From Hydractinia symbiolongicarpus (taxonomy: Eukaryota; Cnidaria; Hydrozoa; Anthoathecata; Hydractiniidae): a stretch of 64,000 nucleotides of DNA. A program made the position numbers and the translations under genes. The notes beneath the pieces were generated by a model that was not told the origin of the DNA, searched no databases, and worked only from the letters and a program-made list of their open reading frames with translations. Below are positions 10,810 to 25,800 of the stretch, piece by piece (position 1 is the stretch's first letter; each line of letters starts with the position of its first letter). The DNA is taken from assembly GCF_029227915.1 (NCBI RefSeq), contig NC_079885.1, positions 7,874,001-7,938,000 on the forward strand. Reading direction: 5' to 3'.

Positions 10810-13800
10810 GTATGTTGTTGCTTTTACAATCTGAATCAACAAATTTGTCTGCATGCTCAGTTTAAAAAGTTAAAAATGAAAATTTTCTTTCACACGCATC
10901 TAGCCGGCATGTAATTTATCTCTCCAGAAATTCTGTTGCATAATTGGCTCGAACGTTATTTTTTTTTTCTCCCGCCACTAAGAAACTTTTATTTTTTTAG
11001 AAAGCGCGAACTTTACAAACCTATCTCTCCAACTCTCCTCTTTACAATCAAACTCTCCTCCACAAAAAAATCTGGAAGACACAGGACACCACTTTTTATA
11101 GAAAGCGTTTAGGGTGTAAAACTACTATGATGTCGTTGTACTGAAGAAAAAAAAAATTTTTGACAAGACTTTTTTTTTTATCAGCTTCAATCAAATATAA
11201 CATATAAACCAACTTTACTCCAAGCAATTATGACGTTCATGGGTTGGCGTCAGAGTAGTGAAAACTGGTAACAAGGTGGGGGAAACCTTTTCTATGTCCT
11301 GTTCAAATATTTAACATATTTATTAAAATCTTTGTGTAAACAGACAAAAAGTGAAAAAAATAAAGAAAACGATAAAAAAGTTGGAACAACCACAACCATA
11401 TTTAAAAAGAATAAGGCCGCTAATCAGCCAACCTCGTTCCCATGGCTTGTTTCTTACCGGCGCTGCGTAGACAAAAAATTCTAGGATATTTTGTCTATTA
11501 CAGCGAAGCTCATAATTAATGTTTCAGCTGATGCAGTATCGGAAATTTATGTGTGCAAATTTCTTAAATTATTGCTGTGCACGATTTTTTTAATCACTTA
11601 AAGGCTTTGCATTCCTCTTTTCACATGATTAGAGCAAACACTTCGTCCGAAGTGTCCTGATTTTTCGTTTGTCGTCCTATTGTTTAAAATATATATGCAA
11701 CAACTTCACATTGCAGACTGTAGTAAATGATGTAAGTTTTTTTGCGTGGGGAGTACAAATAAAGTTAAAAGAGGATTAATTCTTAGTCAAAAAGTAGTGA
11801 GAATATTTTGTTTGTTTGTTGATAATGCATGTAGTAACCATAGCAACATTTCTCACATCCAATACAAAGAAAAAAGAAAGTATGTGTCAGCGAGAAACCT
11901 TTATAAGGGCGTAGCAATCTTTGGTAAATATGGGCGTAGATTTGTGCGGAGGATGTGATTCTACACAATTCCTACCCAATCTAGGACGTAACAATCTAAA
12001 AATTTTACTCCAGCGCCAATGAGTTTTATTTAACATTAGAATCACGAAAATTTTTCATTTCACCCAGGAGACTTCACTAAAAAGTAGGTTTATATAAATT
12101 ATCATTTTTTTATACAAAACGCGTCAGTTGTTTTTATTATAAAACGAGTCTGTTTTTTAATAAAAACGCGCCGATAATTCACTACTCAACGGATCGGAGT
12201 TATTTTTATTACACAACGTGGCAGGTGCGTTATCGGTAAAAAAAGTCGGCAAAAAGTGATCAAGTTTTTGTTAAGTGACTTGATATTTTTTAGCTATTTT
12301 TTTGCTCGATCAAACTTTTTTGCCGAAACGGCCTTGTATCATTCATTAGTCTCTGCGCTTTTCTTTCTAAATAATATTTCAAGTGAGCTTTGTAAAGGAA
12401 AGAGGAGAACCGAGGAGAAAAGAACGTAGCAGAAGTTAAAGACCAAAGCAGCGAAGGTGTCGAAATAAAGGAAAAAGAAAAAATAATCATTAAAATTGAC
12501 TGATTTGATATAGTTTCCATCGGCCTTTTGTCGTTTTATTGAAAAAAAGAATTTAAAATTTGTTTTTGATCTGAACATTAGTCGGCAAAACGAAGTCCAA
12601 AGTGACTAAATGTTTCCCCGGATATTTTTTGTCGACCTTTTTTGCCGACTTTTGCTTATACCAATATTAAGGTATTACAAAGAGGGACGCTTTTGTACAA
12701 CCTCGTCCCCAGGGCATCTTGTATCTTTTCTGACCCGGGGTCAGAAAAGATACAAGATGCCCTGGGGACGAAGTTGGCTTTTGTAGTCTTAACTCTTATC
12801 CATCAACGGCATAAATACTGCTGAATAAGCGCTTTGAATCTGTATTCTTTTGGGAAAAGCCATGCTCGGCCACAGAGCTCTTTGAGATAAGCTCAAAAGT
12901 AGTTTATCTCAAAGGGCTCTGGGGTCGAGAATGAGGGCTAACCTCCTTAATATTTCGGGGGTAGAAGAAGATGGCATACAGCGGAGGAGAGTTCACAATT
13001 CTTGGAAACATGGCGCACATGTGGCTAGGGTTAATAAATACTTTGTTTACTTATTTTTTCTCATATGCTACTTTTGCATGGTAATTACGTTTTTAAAATG
13101 TTTGGAAAACTATATATACTGCGTACTTAAAGAAAATATGTCAAGACAGAAGGGAAAAGGTACATAAGGATTTAATTTATGCACTTTTTTCTGTTAGGTT
13201 ATGCCATCACAAACTAATTAGTGTGTTAAAATAATACAGACGTTGCCAAATCACCACACAGAATATTCATTTTTGATTGTCTTAAAATGTCCTAATTTAA
13301 TAGATTATAGCTGACCTAGCGCATGTGATTTTGGAATTAGAATACCATTTTGAATTCTTTATTATGGTTGACCTTCTCTGTTAGTGTTTGTAGTGCCGAA
13401 GCTTAGAGTGGTAATAACTCTTGTGCTTGAGACCAGGGTTAGATTCTCCTTAGCTGCAATTTAATATGGGCAGGTGAATGTTGCTATAGCCTCTAGTTAA
13501 CCCAAGAGATGTAAGGAAAATTGAGAAGATGGCATACTATGTGGGTCTGTTGGATGTTGCAGGAATTTGTTTGGTAGAGGGAAGACCCTAATTGGACTGA
13601 GTAGCTGAAAATTAGCACTAAATACTTTAGGGCTCAGCATCTACGCCATGGCACCTCCTGGAGATAAGGGTATATCCCTTAATATTTATGAGGCTAGCCA
13701 TGTAATATATGCACATCTATTTATCTGTAACGCAATACGGTAAATAATCATGCAAAAACATACACAAAAGGGCTTGAGGGCTTGTTGACTAGTGAATAAA

Positions 13801-16800
13801 TAAAATAATAACTAAGGCACATGTCAAGTTATACAACAATGAGTATATATATTTTATTTTTCATAACATTTATTTAAAAAAATTGAATTCTTGGCTTTTT
13901 TTAATATAGGCATATATTGATGTGAACAACTTTCTTTTTTTAGAACCAAAATAATGACTTTTATGCAAAAAACTACAAATGTCCAGAAGGTAGGTAGATG
14001 TGTTAACACGATGTCATAATTGTAGTAATTTTTTTTAACTTTTTTCTTTGTTACTGTTTTTACTTTTCATCAATTTATCTAAAAATGTTCAGGATGGCAA
14101 CAACGTTGTGAAAAATGCTACCTGGTCGTAAAAGAGGAAAAAACATGGACAGATGCAAGATACCATTGCAAACAAAGAGGTGGCGATCTTGTCACTATCA
14201 AGGATTTTGCCACAAATATGTTTTTGACGAGATACGTAACATCTGTGAGTGATTCAACAAGAACAATATGGATTGGTAAGCTAGAGTATGTTTTTTTTGC
14301 AATAACAGGATTAAATGAGTACTTGTAGATCAGTGGCTAGAGCTCTTGTCTCAGGCCTTTGTGAATTCAGATTCTATGTGTAGGTTTCATGCGCATTTCA
14401 TAAATTGATAGGCATGTGTGTCTTAGTTAATTAATTATTAGATAATTATTTTGAGGAAGGTTCTTTATGTATATATCTAAAACACTCAAATCTGTTGTTA
14501 TCCTTGTGCCTGTGTACTGCATCAGTAGATCTATTTAGGGTGGTTTTTTGGAGAAATATCATGTTAATTAAGTGAAATATGTGGGGATTTTGTGGTCCCT
14601 TTTCTAAAATGTTCAAATTTGTTTGGGTTAAATATTTTTAAAGAACTTGTCTTTTCGTTTTATTAACATATGATTACCTGAAGGGATCTACATGCATTAC
14701 ACAACACCAGTTTTGATTTTTATTATTACTTCAGATGATCCTTTTCTATACAGGTTTAAATGATAGAGTGAATGAAGGGGAGTTCCAATGGGCAGATGGT
14801 TCAGAAGCAGTTAAACAAGAGTTTCGTTGGTACCCAGATGAGCCTAAAGATTCAACTCCTGGAGAGGATTGTGTGGAAATGTATGTACGGTCTCATCAAT
14901 ATCTTTGGAATGATGCACCTTGTGGTGACAATCTTCATTTTGTGTGTCAGGTCTGTAACATTTTTTCTATTATGGCCTATTTGTTACTTAAAGTATTCAC
15001 ATTCGATACATATATTCTGTGACGAAAAGAACCCAGCATAGCTTACTCAACTGACTTTTGCATAGCTATAAAAGCTGAGTGGATTTTGCAATAGATCAGA
15101 CTGTAATGATTGTTCATTATTCAAATTGTTATGGTCACTGCACTGGTTTTGTCAATCAGTTAATCACAAAATTTATAAGTAAGAAATGGTTGACTATCTT
15201 TATTATTAGTTTTGAGTGCTTTGACTCCTCACCTGAACCAGATTTTATTCCAAAACTGAATTCTACTTAAAATGAACAATTGTTGTTTCAACTTTCACTG
15301 CTAACCCAGTGTATATTCAGAGTTTTGTAATTAGTCTAAGTACACCTCGTCATCATTCCTCACACAATGCCTAGCTAATCTATATCTTCATTTAATTTTT
15401 AATTTTATCTTGAAAAGTTTACGCTATAAATTTTTGTTTGTAATGTGCTGTTACCAGGAAGTATTATGCACCAAGTATTCTAGCAGTTGGAACATCCAGA
15501 TTGCAATGTCGGGTAGCAAGGAAATAACCACTAAGAATTTGCTTGTTTTTTACAAATAAATGTGAGTTAGAAAGTAATAGCGTGTGGATTTTATATTAAG
15601 TAGATAAATTACAGAACCATTTTCAAGAACAAACTAAACCACTCTTTCATTGAGCTGTCATTAGCCAAATTTTTTTTATTCTGCCAGTGCATTTTCATAC
15701 TTTTATTTATTTTCAGAATAACTTACTTCATACTTAAATTCATGACTGCTACGGATATTAGAAATGGTGGTTACCTCTAAAACAAATATTTCTCAACTAA
15801 GTTTCATTATGTTACTAACTGTTGGAACAATGTGTTTTCAAAAAATTTTATGTTTGTTAAAAACATCTTAAGAAAGAGCTAGAACTTTTTATTGTGTTCT
15901 TCTGTTGCAAGTTCATGATCATGATGAAATAATTTTTTTTGTTATTCTAGATTGACGGATGTGTAAATGGTGAGTATTACTTTTTAAGTTTAAAATAACT
16001 AATTCAGAATCCAGATATAGAGTTTACAAGTTGCAAACCCAAGTGCCATTACTATTTGTGAATTGTTTTAAGAAGGAAATGTTATATTTGTGAATACAAT
16101 TTTTCTTTTCTTTCCGTTATTATCACAATATTTCTGTAAGAAGTATTTAATTGCACTTCTTAATGTCCTATACTGCAAGGCGTTTTTCTAGTCCTAATTA
16201 AATGTTGTGCAACCCAGAATCTTAAAGGTCTTACACGTAGCAAAATTTGCAATAGCAATTAACGTGCAAGTAACATAGTGTCCTCTCCAATCTGACGAGG
16301 GGAAGAAAACTCAGATATCCGATATTTTCCTATTTAAGGAAACTTTCCCCTAGGGAATTAAATTATTCTACTATATTACTTGCACCTACTGTGCCCCTGA
16401 CCCTTAAGGGCTTTGTATTTGACTATGTCTCTCTAAGAGCTAAATTTCCTTATGTAAAAAAAAATAGAAGTCATCTTTTTATATTGTTTTCGCAAGTCAC
16501 AAAGGAAGAAAAAAACATGTTCCAGTTTTGATGCTCTTGGATTTAAAGTCACTTGATTTGAAAACTTTTTTAAGTTCACAAAACAAATTCGAATTATTGT
16601 TTATGTGAATTTAAACAAAAGATGGTTTTAAGTGAGTGACCTCTATATTTTATGTGTTATGTAAATCTGTTTTTCAATTTTAGTAAGCTTTCCATAAAAA
16701 TTAGTGTGGTTCCATACATAACCCTGCATTAAAGAGCCACCAATCAAATCATCAGATTTTTCCATACTAACCGGCTTTTTGTATTAGTCAGGTAATAATA

Positions 16801-19800
16801 TGAGTAACAGCTGCTATTACGCTATTACAAGTTGTGATTTTTTTATATGTTTTAAAGCAAACAATATTTGCTGTAGCCAATAAACATTAAAAATGGGTAT
16901 AGGTACAAAACTTAATATCAATAATTTAATATTTTTGTTTCTATTGTTAATTTCATTTAAAATTAAAGGAATGGAGATGTGACGTTACTGTAAATAAAAT
17001 GTTAAAGAAAAATGTTTTAGTATTTTGAATTTTGTGCAAATAATTGTGCAAGCGCTTGAAAAATTACTTTTATTGTATTTGCTGTTGCAAATTTTGCTAT
17101 GTGTAACAGACTCATGAGGTTGGTATTTATCAAATGCAGATCTAAAATTGACCTAGATCTATGCATATTAAAAGTACCTGGTCACTTTTATACTGATGAA
17201 TAAAATAGGTAAATTAAGGGCAGGAATTTGTGAAAGAGTGGACATTGATTCGTATTAAATGTTTTAAAGAAAAAGACTTCAAAAAACTGGCAAACATTTA
17301 GTTAAGCTTCATTTGATATCACAATTATATAGATTTGAAAGCCTTTAGTCAATTTTTGTTTCACGCCAGGAACTCAGCGTTGTGATAATGGTAAATGCGT
17401 TTCCAAACAAAAAATATGCGATGGTGTTAACGACTGTGGTGATAACTCTGATGAGAAAAATTGTTGTAAGTTTTATTTGAAATTTTTGTGTTAATGTTTT
17501 ATTGATGTAAAATTTGTTTTGTATTTGTATTTTTTTTTCTACCTTTCTCTTATTAAGTACATAAATGTCACTGTACTTTTAGCAACCTCATGTGGAGGAT
17601 ATATGTATGGAATGGCTGGTAATTTTACTTCTCCTAACTACCCAAACAAATATGGGGACAATCGAGATTGCACCTGGACAATAGAAGTACCAGAAACATA
17701 TAAAATCGAATTAAAATATCTGACATTTTCTGTGGAAGAAGGTTTTGATTACGTTGAAGCTTTTGATGGAAAAACGCTGGCCTCAAAATCATTTGGTCGC
17801 TTTAATGGTCACGTTATACCAAAAGCTGTGATGACAACCTCAAACACACTACGAGTATCTTTGGTGACAGACCCTAGCGACAGTTTTTCAGGATTCTTTG
17901 CACAATACAAAGCAGGTATTAAATTACTATCATGTTGAATCCACCATGATTTTTATTTTTATAGTAGTTTACCTATTTTCTAGTTAAGGGATAAATGCTA
18001 TATAAGAGTACCGTTATTAAAGGAGTTTGTACCTAAGAAATTTTTATAATAGTTTGTCTATTTCTTAATACCAGCTACAGGATTATGGTTTTTTAAATGA
18101 GTTTGAAAGTGAGAAATACTTCAGTATGCACTAAATTTAATTTTAAAATTTTTAGAAGTGTGACTAGATGAAAAAATGAGAATACTTTTGCTTTTTTTCG
18201 CAATTTAATAAATTTAAAATAAAGTTGCTAACAAATCACTAGTCCACACTTAAAATGGTCTATATTATCTTGTTAAGCATTATTTTGATAGAGAGGTCAG
18301 GTTTTTACTTTGTTTACAAATATGTTATTTTGTTATTTTTATTGATAAAAAAGTAACTAGGATTGATATTATAAAAAAAGAATATAATAAATCAGACTAG
18401 TGCACATAAATTTTGGATTTTCATACATTTTCTGCAGTTGGTTAAGGTAGGGTTAAGCAATACAACAATTTTGTTTTCATTGTGTAAGTCTTTAGCCATA
18501 AAAAAGTATCAATAATCAATAAAACACTTGGTTAAAAAATAAATCTTTTCACGAAGCTTTTCGTAATCTAAGTTACATTACAATTTATTTTCATGAAGCT
18601 TTTCGTAATCTAAGTTACATTATCATAATGTAACTCAGATTACGAAAAGCTTCATGAAAATAAATTGTTTTTTAACCAAGTGTTTTATTGATTATTGATA
18701 ATTTTGTTTTCCTTTTTTACTTTTGGTAAGTTTACCAAAAGCACCTACTGTAACTACCCCATATATAGCAAATCTTAATTTTGTAGTAGTTTTATATTGA
18801 TACTGTGTTATGTTTTAGTGAAAGGGGATTGTGATATTGAAGTGACTATCAAAAAGGGTGGTGTATATTACTTTAATTCGCCAAACTACCCCAGTGATTA
18901 TCCAGATGAGACCAAGTGTATTTGGAAGTTCAAAAACGAAGATCCACTCAAAATCCTTACCTTAATAATTCTTGATATTGAAACAGAAAAAGATAATGAT
19001 ATTATTGAAGTTCGGGATGGAAATTCCAAAGATAACTTTCTTATTGGCCAGTACTCTGGTAATAAAATTCCTGACACAGTTTTTTCCTCGAAAGACAAAT
19101 TATGGGTGAAATTTCAATCAAACTTTGTGAACACCAGGAAGGGTTTTAGAGCAGTAATTAAATCAGGTAGGAGCGTATTTTTAATAAGATGTATTGTTTA
19201 GAACCAAAAATAAAATAGCGAATAATCATGAAAAGTACTGGAAATATTTATCTATTTTTTTTTAAACAAAATTTTTAAAGCTGGTGTTTTATATTGTGCT
19301 TTTTACAACAACCTTGTTGAAATGTATTTTTCAATTGCACTTTTTACAATTAATTAATTTAATACCAGTGTTACCAGCTAAAATGTTTTATTGTATTTAG
19401 GATGCCTTGTTTCAATAAATGCTAGTCAAGGTATTGTGTCCAGTCCTGGTTTTGGCCGTTCTACATATCCCAATTTATTACGATGCACATGGTTGATAAC
19501 AGAGCCAAAGAACCGGCCCTTGACATTTATTTTTCATCAATTTGACACTGAAAGGAAATATGATGTTTTGACATTGAAAACAAAAGGAGGTGAGAAGATA
19601 ACTGAATACTCTGGTCAAAAAACAAAAGGATGGCTAACACATTCCTGGATTCTTGAAACAAACCAATCTTTCGTGGAGGTAAAATTCAAGTCAGACGTAA
19701 CATATCAATTGAATGGTTTCAATGCAACGTTTTCCATTGGTATGTTGATGTATTTTTTTGAAAACAGATATGTTGTGTTTTTGTTTTGTGCAAAAAATGG

Positions 19801-22800
19801 TTAATGATAAATTTAAATTTTTCACAAGGTTGCTCACAGTTACCGAAGATAAATGGTGGAGTTATCATTGGACGGACACATTATGGCGCTGTTGCATCAT
19901 ATCAATGTGGAGATAAATATGCCAGAAAAAATGGCAACAGCAGGACATGTGAATATGGTGGAATTTGGTCAAAACCCATTCCATACTGTGATAGTAAGAA
20001 ATTTTGAGCATTATCAAATTTGCTTTTGTTCCTTTTAAAAGCATTTATTAAAAGCATATTGTGTTATAAATTGTTTTCGTGTGATTTGCTAATTAAAAGA
20101 AATCAAGTCCGCAGCAGAGGGCATAACATGAAATTAAAAGTATACAGAACATAATACAAGTTCTGTAAGTTACAAAAAATTAAAAAAAAAAGTTTTTAGG
20201 AGTTACTTGTTATAACGGACAGTTGTAATAGCATACAAATTTATTTGATTAACGAAATATTGAATTGCAGAGTGCAATTTTTGAATTCATGATTGTTTAA
20301 TAGCTTTTATGTCATTGCATGTATTAAATATGGCTTAATAACAATGCTTGCTATACATAAAAGATTTAGACTTAACTTTTTGTTATTTACCACATATCAC
20401 CTTGTCAAAATTTTGTGTTACAAATACAAGTTTGTGTATTGTTGAAAAATAAATGTGAAAAAAGTATAAAAATATAACTAATATAGATATCAACACCATC
20501 TTCTACATTATTTTTGTTTTCAATCTTGTAGAAATTGATTGTGGCCATCCTGGGAATGTTAATAATGGTGGATTTCTTGTTTCTACAAAAAATAATGGAA
20601 GCTTTGATTTTAACACTATAATATCGTACTACTGTAATGCTGGATTTAAACTTGTTGGAAACGTGAATAGAGTTTGTCAAAACACATCAAGCTGGAGTGG
20701 GACTCAACCAGTTTGCAAAAGTATGAAACTTACGATCAGTTTTGGTGTTTATACCAAAATTTTAATTATTGTTGATTGAAAACTAAGTGATACATGGTTC
20801 TTAATAAAGTAAGAAATAACTGTTTTTTATTTTAGTAAACCTTTGCAAAGATCCAGGAACACCAGAAAATGGAATGAGAAATAGTGACAACTTCCAAGTT
20901 GGAAAATCTGTTTCATATTCATGCAAAAAAGGTTTTATGATTGAAGGAGCAACAACAATTGATTGTAATGCCGATGGGACTTGGAGTTCAAAGACACCTA
21001 CTTGCAAAGGTAAACATTACTGATAATGCATATCTAAGTAAACCTTAACTGTGATGTCCTTGGAAATATTTTTTAGTAAAAATTTCCGAGTTTATTTTTT
21101 CACACAAGGTTAAGGAGGGGTGCACTTTAAAGTTATCATTTCATTATTCAAATAACATTAACCGATGATATCAGACTGATGACAAAAATGTTTGGAGATA
21201 GTCTAAAGTATAGTTTTCTATGAGATCTGTACAGCAGGGTGTTACTATGCATGATCAGTACAGAGAATCTTGACAAAGACATCTTGTTTTGAACCACAAT
21301 GCAATATCTTTGTTATTTATGTAGTTGTTATTGCTTACCTGTTCAGGAAGAACATATCAGAGAAATAATTTACATGTTAAGAATATATCGGAGAAATTAA
21401 GTATGCTCACAGTAGACAAAACATAGAATTATGGGAAAGTAGCTTCTTGACTAATTTGACATTCGCTTGTTACTTTGCACAGAGACTGTTGATATTTGCC
21501 CTAATTTTGTCAGAAACAAGATGCAACTATGCTAATATTTGTTTTAAACTGTTTTAGCTATCTATTGTTTGAATCCAGTAGCACCAGATAATTCCATAAT
21601 GACAGGCGTATCTATGAACACCACGAAGGTGCCCTTTGGTACAATTCTTAATTTTAACTGCAAAGCCGGATTCAAGTTGAATGGAGATTCTCAAGTTAAA
21701 TGTGATGGTATGGTTCTATTTTTTCTACTTATTGTTTTTACTGGAATTGTGCTATTAAGTCATGTTGAAAAATATTTATAACAGCTCCAATGTCTTTTAA
21801 AGGATGTTATGTAAGCTTCAAATTATCTGAAATCATTTGATTTTTAAAGCAATGGTCTGTGTACAATTTCAAACTTTCTATTTTCACTGCAATTTCTTGG
21901 ATTTGCCACTTATGATCGGTCTGAACTAACTAAATAATATCTTTAGCTTTTAGCCTACAATATACAGGTAAACAAGTAGATTTAAAAATTTAACACCAAA
22001 TGAAACCATACTGCTTTTTTCATAATTATGAATTTTGTAGACTCAGGAGATATTCTCTGGTTGCTGAATATCAAAGGGTAACTCCACTTGTTCTTATAGT
22101 CCTTATGGTATTTTTAGCACCTGGTATATGGACTCCAAATCTTCCAACATGTACGGATGTAAACGAATGTGACAGACGTATGCCATGCAAAGGAGAGGGA
22201 AGCACTTGTGTAAACAACATTGGAAGTTTTCTTTGTATATGCGAAACTGGATATGAACGGGTGAATACGACAACATGCAAAGGTAACACTGTGATATTTA
22301 ATTTGCTTGAGAATTGTTATTAATGGGGATAAGCGTTGTTTTTATAATTGAACTTGGAAATTGGTGTTTTTAAGGAAGGAATGGTTGCTTCAAGGTCTTT
22401 AAATCACGAAAAAAATAGACTAATGGCTAAAAGTGTTGTTTTGTGAAGTGAATTTAAACTTGTTTGTTTAAATTTGTTTTAAATTTTAATCATCATAATA
22501 AACTTCTTGCCAAATTTTTCTATACACCCAAAAAGCCTGAACAAAAAGATATAATTCTACAATTCTTTAGACTACAAAAATATATCAAATTCACATACTA
22601 CGCATCACCATCTTTAGTTAAAATAGAACAGAGAATTTCATTTTTGCAATGCGTAACTTTATGAAAGTTTATGCTTGACCTTTTGTTTATACTCCTTTTT
22701 ATGTTTAGACATCGATGAATGCAAAAGAACAAATAACACTATTAAATGTAATCAAATATGCAGAAACCAACCAGGAGGATATAAATGTGAATGTGAAGAT

Positions 22801-25800
22801 GGATATTTCTTATATCATGGTGACAACACAACCTTGCATCGTGTCGAATTGAGAACTGCTATCGTAAACCACACATGTTTTGGTAAAGCTCTTTTTAATA
22901 TATTAATACTGATGTTTCTTTTCAAGAGTCAACCGTAGTTGTAAAACCATGTTTTCATTATGTTGGCAGACACAGCTAACTATTAACCTGGGAACAGTAA
23001 TTTTGCCTTAGCTCGCCTTTTAAATAAGGAGTTTGTTGACAGCAAATACCATCATCTCAATTTACTATTTTTTTATAAAGATTAAATAGCTTTATCACTT
23101 ATGTTTTTTAAATTTTAAAAGTCCTAATTTAAACCTAAAAATAATTATTTAAATAGAAATTGTTAAAACTAAGTTTCCTTTGTAATTCCAGGTAATCCGT
23201 GTCCTGTTCCTGATATTCCTAATCATGGCTATGTAATCAACTATGGTAATCGTTATCCTGTCGTCCTTCAGTATTACTGCAACAATGGTTATGTTTTGAA
23301 AGGGAATCGCAACGTCAAGTGCTTAAAAGATGGAAAGTGGGATAAAACATTTCCAACCTGCGTTTGTAAGTTTCTCTATCGTCTTACAGCAAATTAAAAA
23401 GATAATTTGCTGTTTTCAACCTTCAGTTACGTTTCTTTTTCTGCTATTAGGATGACTTTTTCTGCCATTGTATGTGTAATTTCTTAATATTTTTGGGTTA
23501 ACAAAGAACTATTTAGAAACCTTTAGAAGCCGCTAATTTACATGTTACAATGCTGTAAATTAAAAATTTGTAAATCTTCTTTTTTTGGTTGTTTACTTAA
23601 ATACTTTATGCCATAAGAGTTTAAATGGACAATTAAAGTACTTTTTTTAAAGTACTAATTTTAATTGAGAAAGTTTACATGCATAAGTCATAATAAACCA
23701 TACATCTGTAGTCATGTTTATTAGAAACTAAGATTTAGATCCACGTAAAATTCCCATAAAACCATGATATTTTGCTTTGTTTCATGACCTGAAGTAGGAA
23801 TCCTATAGGTGACATTTGTTTAAGAGGATTTCACTAAGTGATTTTGCTTGGGCTTTGTAGAGTAATCAATTTTAGCATAGGTATTTTTCAATCTTTGTTG
23901 GTATATGTACAACTTTGTGTTTAACTATCATGAATTAGTCTACTAAAGATCGATTAACTCAAATACCAAGGCATTTAATAACAAAATAATCCTGCTAGCT
24001 TTTCATATATATTTTTTCTATGTATTATTATTTTGCATTTTAAGTGGCAAGCTGTGCAGAACCAAAACAAGTTGAAAATGCAGTATACACAGTAAATGGT
24101 ACAAACCATACTACCGCATCTGGATATAAAATTTCCACAACCGTCACCTACACTTGTAACTCTGGTTATGAAAGAGCTTCTGGAAATTTGAATCGTGAAT
24201 GTGTGCACAACATCAGCCATGCATTCTGGTCAGGAAATCTTCCTGTATGCAAAAGTATGTAAAAAATCCATTTTTGTGACCAGTTACTAGTCTCATGGAT
24301 ACCAGTCAGTCCCGAAGTTATCATTAGTATTTTGGCACTGCCAGCGTTATTATTGGCAAAATATGGCAGTTGTATCACAATACAAATAAGTTTTAAATCC
24401 TCTCATATTATTTTTAAAGTAAGAAATTCTGCTTTTATTGGCTGATCAACTTAATTTGATTTTCATGTCTCTCACGGCCTCTGTTTTTGGCTATATTGTT
24501 TTGGTTTTTCGTTCTTATCCGGCGCTATCTGTAATTGTGCTATTTGTAATATATATGTATAATACACGCAATAAGAATTTACTACCATGTAAAATGGTCT
24601 TCAAGCAAAACCAAGTTTAGAGTATAGTTGATTAAAACCGAACGAGGTATAGTACATGGTGTTTATTCAAGATTACAAAATAAATAAATTAAGGTATAGT
24701 CTAAGGTTAGCACTGAATGTTAACCAACACAACAAGACAAATCACAAGTTTTTTTGTACATTTTAAATGAATTTGGGTCAGCAATAGGCAAATATCAGTA
24801 ATCAACCAGCCTTTCTAATTTACGTTGGCACGTTGCTCTCATTTTTTCTTTCAATTCAACTATTGTTTGCTTATGGGAGAGTGCAATCATAAAACAAAAT
24901 ATAAATCACCAACATAAAACATACGTTTTCTGGCCTGAAGCAGACAAATAGCGACGTAAATAAATTAAAGAAAAATGCAGTGAGGAATTGTTTACCTTGT
25001 TTTAGAGAAATCATGTGGAAGCTTGCCGAATCCTAAGAACGGTGCTGTTTCTACGACTGGTACTGTCTTTGGTGATGTAGCAACATACTCTTGCAATGGA
25101 GGTTATGAAGTAATGGGTGTGATCAATCGGACATGTGATGAATATGGTCTGTGGACAGGAACTGAACCAGTTTGTGCCGGTAAGGTTTGCAGCTCTGGAT
25201 TCGAAAACAGTATATATCTTAGCATTTAACATTCATAATTTGCTTTTGAAAACTTGGGAATACCATAAAATTATAACAGATAAATATGTAGTATTTTTAA
25301 TTTCAGATATCAACAGCTAATTGGAATCATTATTTTTGATTTTCTATATCATTTCAGCATCACCTTGCCCTGATCCTGGTGTTCCAGAACATGGGTTGAG
25401 AATTGGATCTGTAGCACTAGGCGAAACAGTAAGATACCTGTGTTTTAAAACTGGATATACCTTAAAAGGTGATGAATACCGAACATGCATGTATTTCAAA
25501 GACAAAGGAAATCAGTGGAATGGAACACTGCCAGAGTGTAAAGGTTAGGTTTGATTAGATCTGATAATAAATGCTGAAAAATTCTAAATTAAACTTCTCA
25601 CACTAATGAGGTTATAAATTCTGTCTGGAAATCCAGTATTGCAAGTAATGAAGTTTTGCTTATTGGAAGTTTTAGATTTAAAACCTTTTATTTCTGGTTT
25701 TCTTGTACTGATATTATATATTTCGTGTAATTCATTAACGGACAATTTGATGCAGTTTCACAGTATTTTGTTTGCTTGACAAATTTTATCAACCTTCATA

